64,000 nt of DNA from Gemmata sp051859125 (GTDB lineage Bacteria > Planctomycetota > Planctomycetia > Gemmatales > Gemmataceae): assembly GCF_051859125.1 (NCBI RefSeq), contig NZ_JBHYGG010000024.1:16083-80082 (forward strand), given 5' to 3'. Below are positions 62,300 through 64,000 of this stretch, in pieces. A program made the position numbers and the translations under genes. Position 1 is the stretch's first letter. Each line of letters starts with the position of its first letter. The notes under the pieces were generated by a model. It was given only the letters and a program-made list of their open reading frames with translations, ran no database searches and was not told where the DNA came from.

Positions 62300-62398
62300 G
62301 GCGAACGCTCGCGTGTGGGGACCCGTGACACGTGCCGGCCGCCAGCCCCTCCCACCCCGCCAACACCGTCGGGCTGAGCGGCCCCTGCTGGAAGGTGC

Positions 62399-63158
62399 TC
62401 ACGCCGGCCAGCGGACCTCCGGCAGGCACTCGACCGCCGGCCGCGCGAACAGGTACCCCTGGAAGTACCGGACCCCCAGGTCCCGGAGCGCCGACAGCTC
62501 GCCGGCCGCCTCGACCCCCTCGGCCACCACGCCGATGTTCAGGTCGCGGCACGTCGCCATGACCCCGTGGACGATCGCCCGCCGCCGGCGGCACCCGTCG
62601 ACCCCGCGGACGAGGGCCATGTCGAGCTTGACCAGGTCCGGGCTCAGGTCGGCCAGCAGGTTCAGCCCGGCGTACCCGGCCCCGAAGTCGTCGATCGCCA
62701 CCCGCAGGCCCAGGGCCTGGCACTCCCGCACCACGTCCCGGACCCGTGCGACGTCCGCCACCCGCTCGCCCTCGGTCAGCTCGAACACCAGCCGCTCCGC
62801 CGGGAAGGCGTAGTGCCGCGCCGCGCGGACGGTGGTCCGCAGGCACGTCTCGGCCTCGTAGAGGGCGTTGGGCAGGAAGTTCACGGAGAGGCCGGGTGCG
62901 CCCAGCCGCCCGGCGAGGGCGACGGCGGTGATCCGGCAGACCTGGTCGAAGGCGTACCGCCCGGCGGCCGGGACGCGGTCCAGGACCTCCCGGGCCCCCC
63001 TCCCCGTTCCGCCCCCGGACCAGTGCCTCGTAGGCGTAGACCTCGCGGCGGTCGGCGTCGACGATCGGCTGGAACGCCATGGTGATCTCGACGCGGGGCC
63101 CGCCCCCGTGCCGGCGAAGGTCGAACGGTTCGGAGCGGGCGGGGTTCGGGATCGGCAT
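62399..63158 (-). pseudogene. EAL-domain c-di-GMP phosphodiesterase with a frameshift
   Basis: The N-terminal part (start ATG 63158) reads FDLRRHGGGPRVEITMAFQP, then YAYEALVRGRNGEG, with the EAL motif. A run of six G (minus strand, near 63000) shifts the frame. The rest reads GAREVLDRVPAAGRYAFDQV to the stop at 62399 and includes NFLPNALY, FELTEGERV, VAIDDFGAGYAGLN, VKLDMALV, VVAEGVE and YFQGYLFARP. All metal and catalytic signatures are present. Deleting one G restores one complete EAL protein of about 250 residues, so it is either a recent frameshift or a homopolymer sequencing error. Confidence 0.8.
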
Positions 63159-63466
63159 GGACGTGCCCTGTCTGGCCGCGGAGGTGCCCCCAGCGGGTTG
63201 CATGGCGCGGGCCGCTCACCGCAGCCGGGACGGGAACAGGCCGGGGAGTTGGCTCCGGGCGCCGACTTTCCGGACACCGCGTGCGGGTCCGCCTCACGTT
63301 TGCTGCCAGCTCTCATCTGTGAGATCGTGCGCTCCACAGCGCGGGCCTATGAGCCTGCAAGTGTCGATTCGTCGGCCGACCTCTTGGTCCCCGACGGTCG
63401 GTGCCGCCTCGCCCGGGCTCAGAGATCTGAGTCGGAGGGGGCCGGTGCGCGAGCGGGGTCGACGGC
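63159..63466. other. Intergenic stretch with boundary element 16
   Basis: No supported gene; the interval between the EAL gene and the last paralogue remnant holds boundary element copy 16. Confidence 0.5.
63388..63433 (+). repeat. Palindromic boundary element, copy 16
   Basis: Leader TCCCCGACGGTC (63388-63399), 15 bases, then GGGCTCAGA-GA-TCTGAGTC (63415-63433). The spacer GGTGCCG.CTCGCCC is nearly that of copy 8. Confidence 0.78.
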
Positions 63467-63715
63467 TCACGACTTCTCGAGCACCAGATCGACCACCCAG
63501 CACCCGCGGACGTGCGGGCCAGGAACCCGGCAGTGCCCAAGGATGTCATCGCTCTCGCACCCGGAGTCCTGCAGGGCGTCGGCCAGGATCGGGAACAGGT
63601 CGGACGCCTGATCCCGGTACATCGTCTCGGCAAGGGCTACGGCGGTCGGCGTCCGCCACGACCGGCAGGCTTCGGTCGGGCGAAGGGGTAGCGAAAGATG
63701 TCCCTGGGGACGGCG
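63467..63715 (-). pseudogene. Truncated and frameshifted paralogue-family copy
   Basis: On the minus strand AETMYRDQASDLFPILADAL, QDSGCESDDILGHCRVPGPH and VRGCWVVDLVLEKS end at 63467. Upstream, RDIFRYPFARP is in a different frame. It is the longest broken copy of the family outside 43201-43890; the 5' half is missing. Confidence 0.72.
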
Positions 63716-64000
63716 CCGTCGTATTCGGCCGGCCGGAAGCAGGAAAGCGGGAGGGTCCCATCGCCCGACCCGTTCGACCGTCTCGACGACTACGAGGTGG
63801 TGCTGGCTTGGCAGTCCCTGGCGACAATCGGTTCCAGGCCCGTGAGGAGCGGACCGATCGAGGGCAACGCGGCCAAGATCGGCGTGCGGCGGTGAGCCGG
63901 CAAAAAGGTGGAGCCCGCGACCGAGGTTACGGGCTCCCGTTGAAGCTGCACTTTCCGCAACCTCAGGTGCTTACATCGCGGTGGTCAGATGTCACCACCA
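63716..64000. other. Right edge, no supported gene
   Basis: A short plus-strand frame ends at 63895 (DPFDRLDDYEVVLAWQSLATIG...) and could be a gene end, but nothing supports it beyond its composition. A hairpin GGAGCCCG / CGGGCTCC follows at about 63912-63939. Confidence 0.35.

Noticed and set aside
63698..63895. Short plus-strand frame at the right edge
   Set aside because: It overlaps the minus-strand paralogue remnant and lacks a ribosome site; the end could be a gene fragment but support is too thin to call.
32400..64000. CRISPR array from the many repeats
   Set aside because: Copies are hundreds to thousands of bases apart, are not identical and have no regular spacers; no cas genes are seen.
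32400..64000. Prophage as explanation for the accessory region
   Set aside because: No capsid, terminase, portal, tail or lysis genes; the only mobile genes are IS pieces, a recombinase relic and plasmid-type genes.

Overview
The window looks like a high-GC chromosome segment from a planctomycete of the Gemmata type (Gemmataceae). The basis is family content: a DUF1559 pseudopilin with an H-X9-DG tail, two DUF1573-like proteins, a Ser/Thr kinase carrying an anti-sigma-type zinc finger next to an ECF sigma factor, a DUF1080 protein, a multihaem cytochrome lipoprotein and many long intergenic palindromes. The species is inference.

Region 1 (about 1-32.4 kb) is compact core genome. In order it holds the end of a HEAT-repeat gene and aspS with a clear terminator. 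A leftward run follows: an M16 peptidase, a membrane protein and a tetrahaem cytochrome lipoprotein. Next come two convergent GT39-type glycosyltransferases, a YyaL/DUF255 thioredoxin-fold protein, a DUF1573 protein, a sugar isomerase/epimerase, and a divergent Tm-1-like / PEP-hydrolase-like pair around a small membrane protein. After those come a lipoprotein plus pseudopilin, the kinase-sigma pair, an outer-membrane-type protein, a zinc-dependent phospholipase/nuclease-fold protein, an hscA-like chaperone with iscX, a DUF4349 lipoprotein and malQ. Several unrelated long inverted repeats sit between these genes.

Region 2 (about 32.4-64 kb) is accessory. It opens where a DUF1080 gene is cut off and is a patchwork of small orphan genes, broken genes and long gaps. 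It includes a small three-gene operon, a very large SF2 helicase with a likely C-terminal nuclease, an HNH endonuclease and a Gemmata-type paralogue. Further along are a membrane-anchored ParA-like ATPase with a partner, an intact IS5-type element sitting in a reconstructable gene, an SDR enzyme, a compact defence-like block (DNA methyltransferase, putative restriction enzyme, DUF262 protein, HEPN protein), a discoidin-domain protein, a GNAT acetyltransferase and a frameshifted EAL phosphodiesterase.

The most unusual feature is a dispersed palindromic element in region 2. It has a leader close to TCTCCGACGGTC, then 10-16 bases, then a dyad close to GGGCTCAGAGATCTGAGCCC. I count about 16 copies, some degenerate. 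They fall at the edges of gene modules, often next to chopped 3' ends of the same two gene families, next to fragments that look like the start of an IS110 transposase, and near the inactivated C-terminal end of an integron-type tyrosine recombinase. Together this resembles a cassette array whose joints are this element. That reading is inference; the copies and remnants themselves are visible in the sequence.
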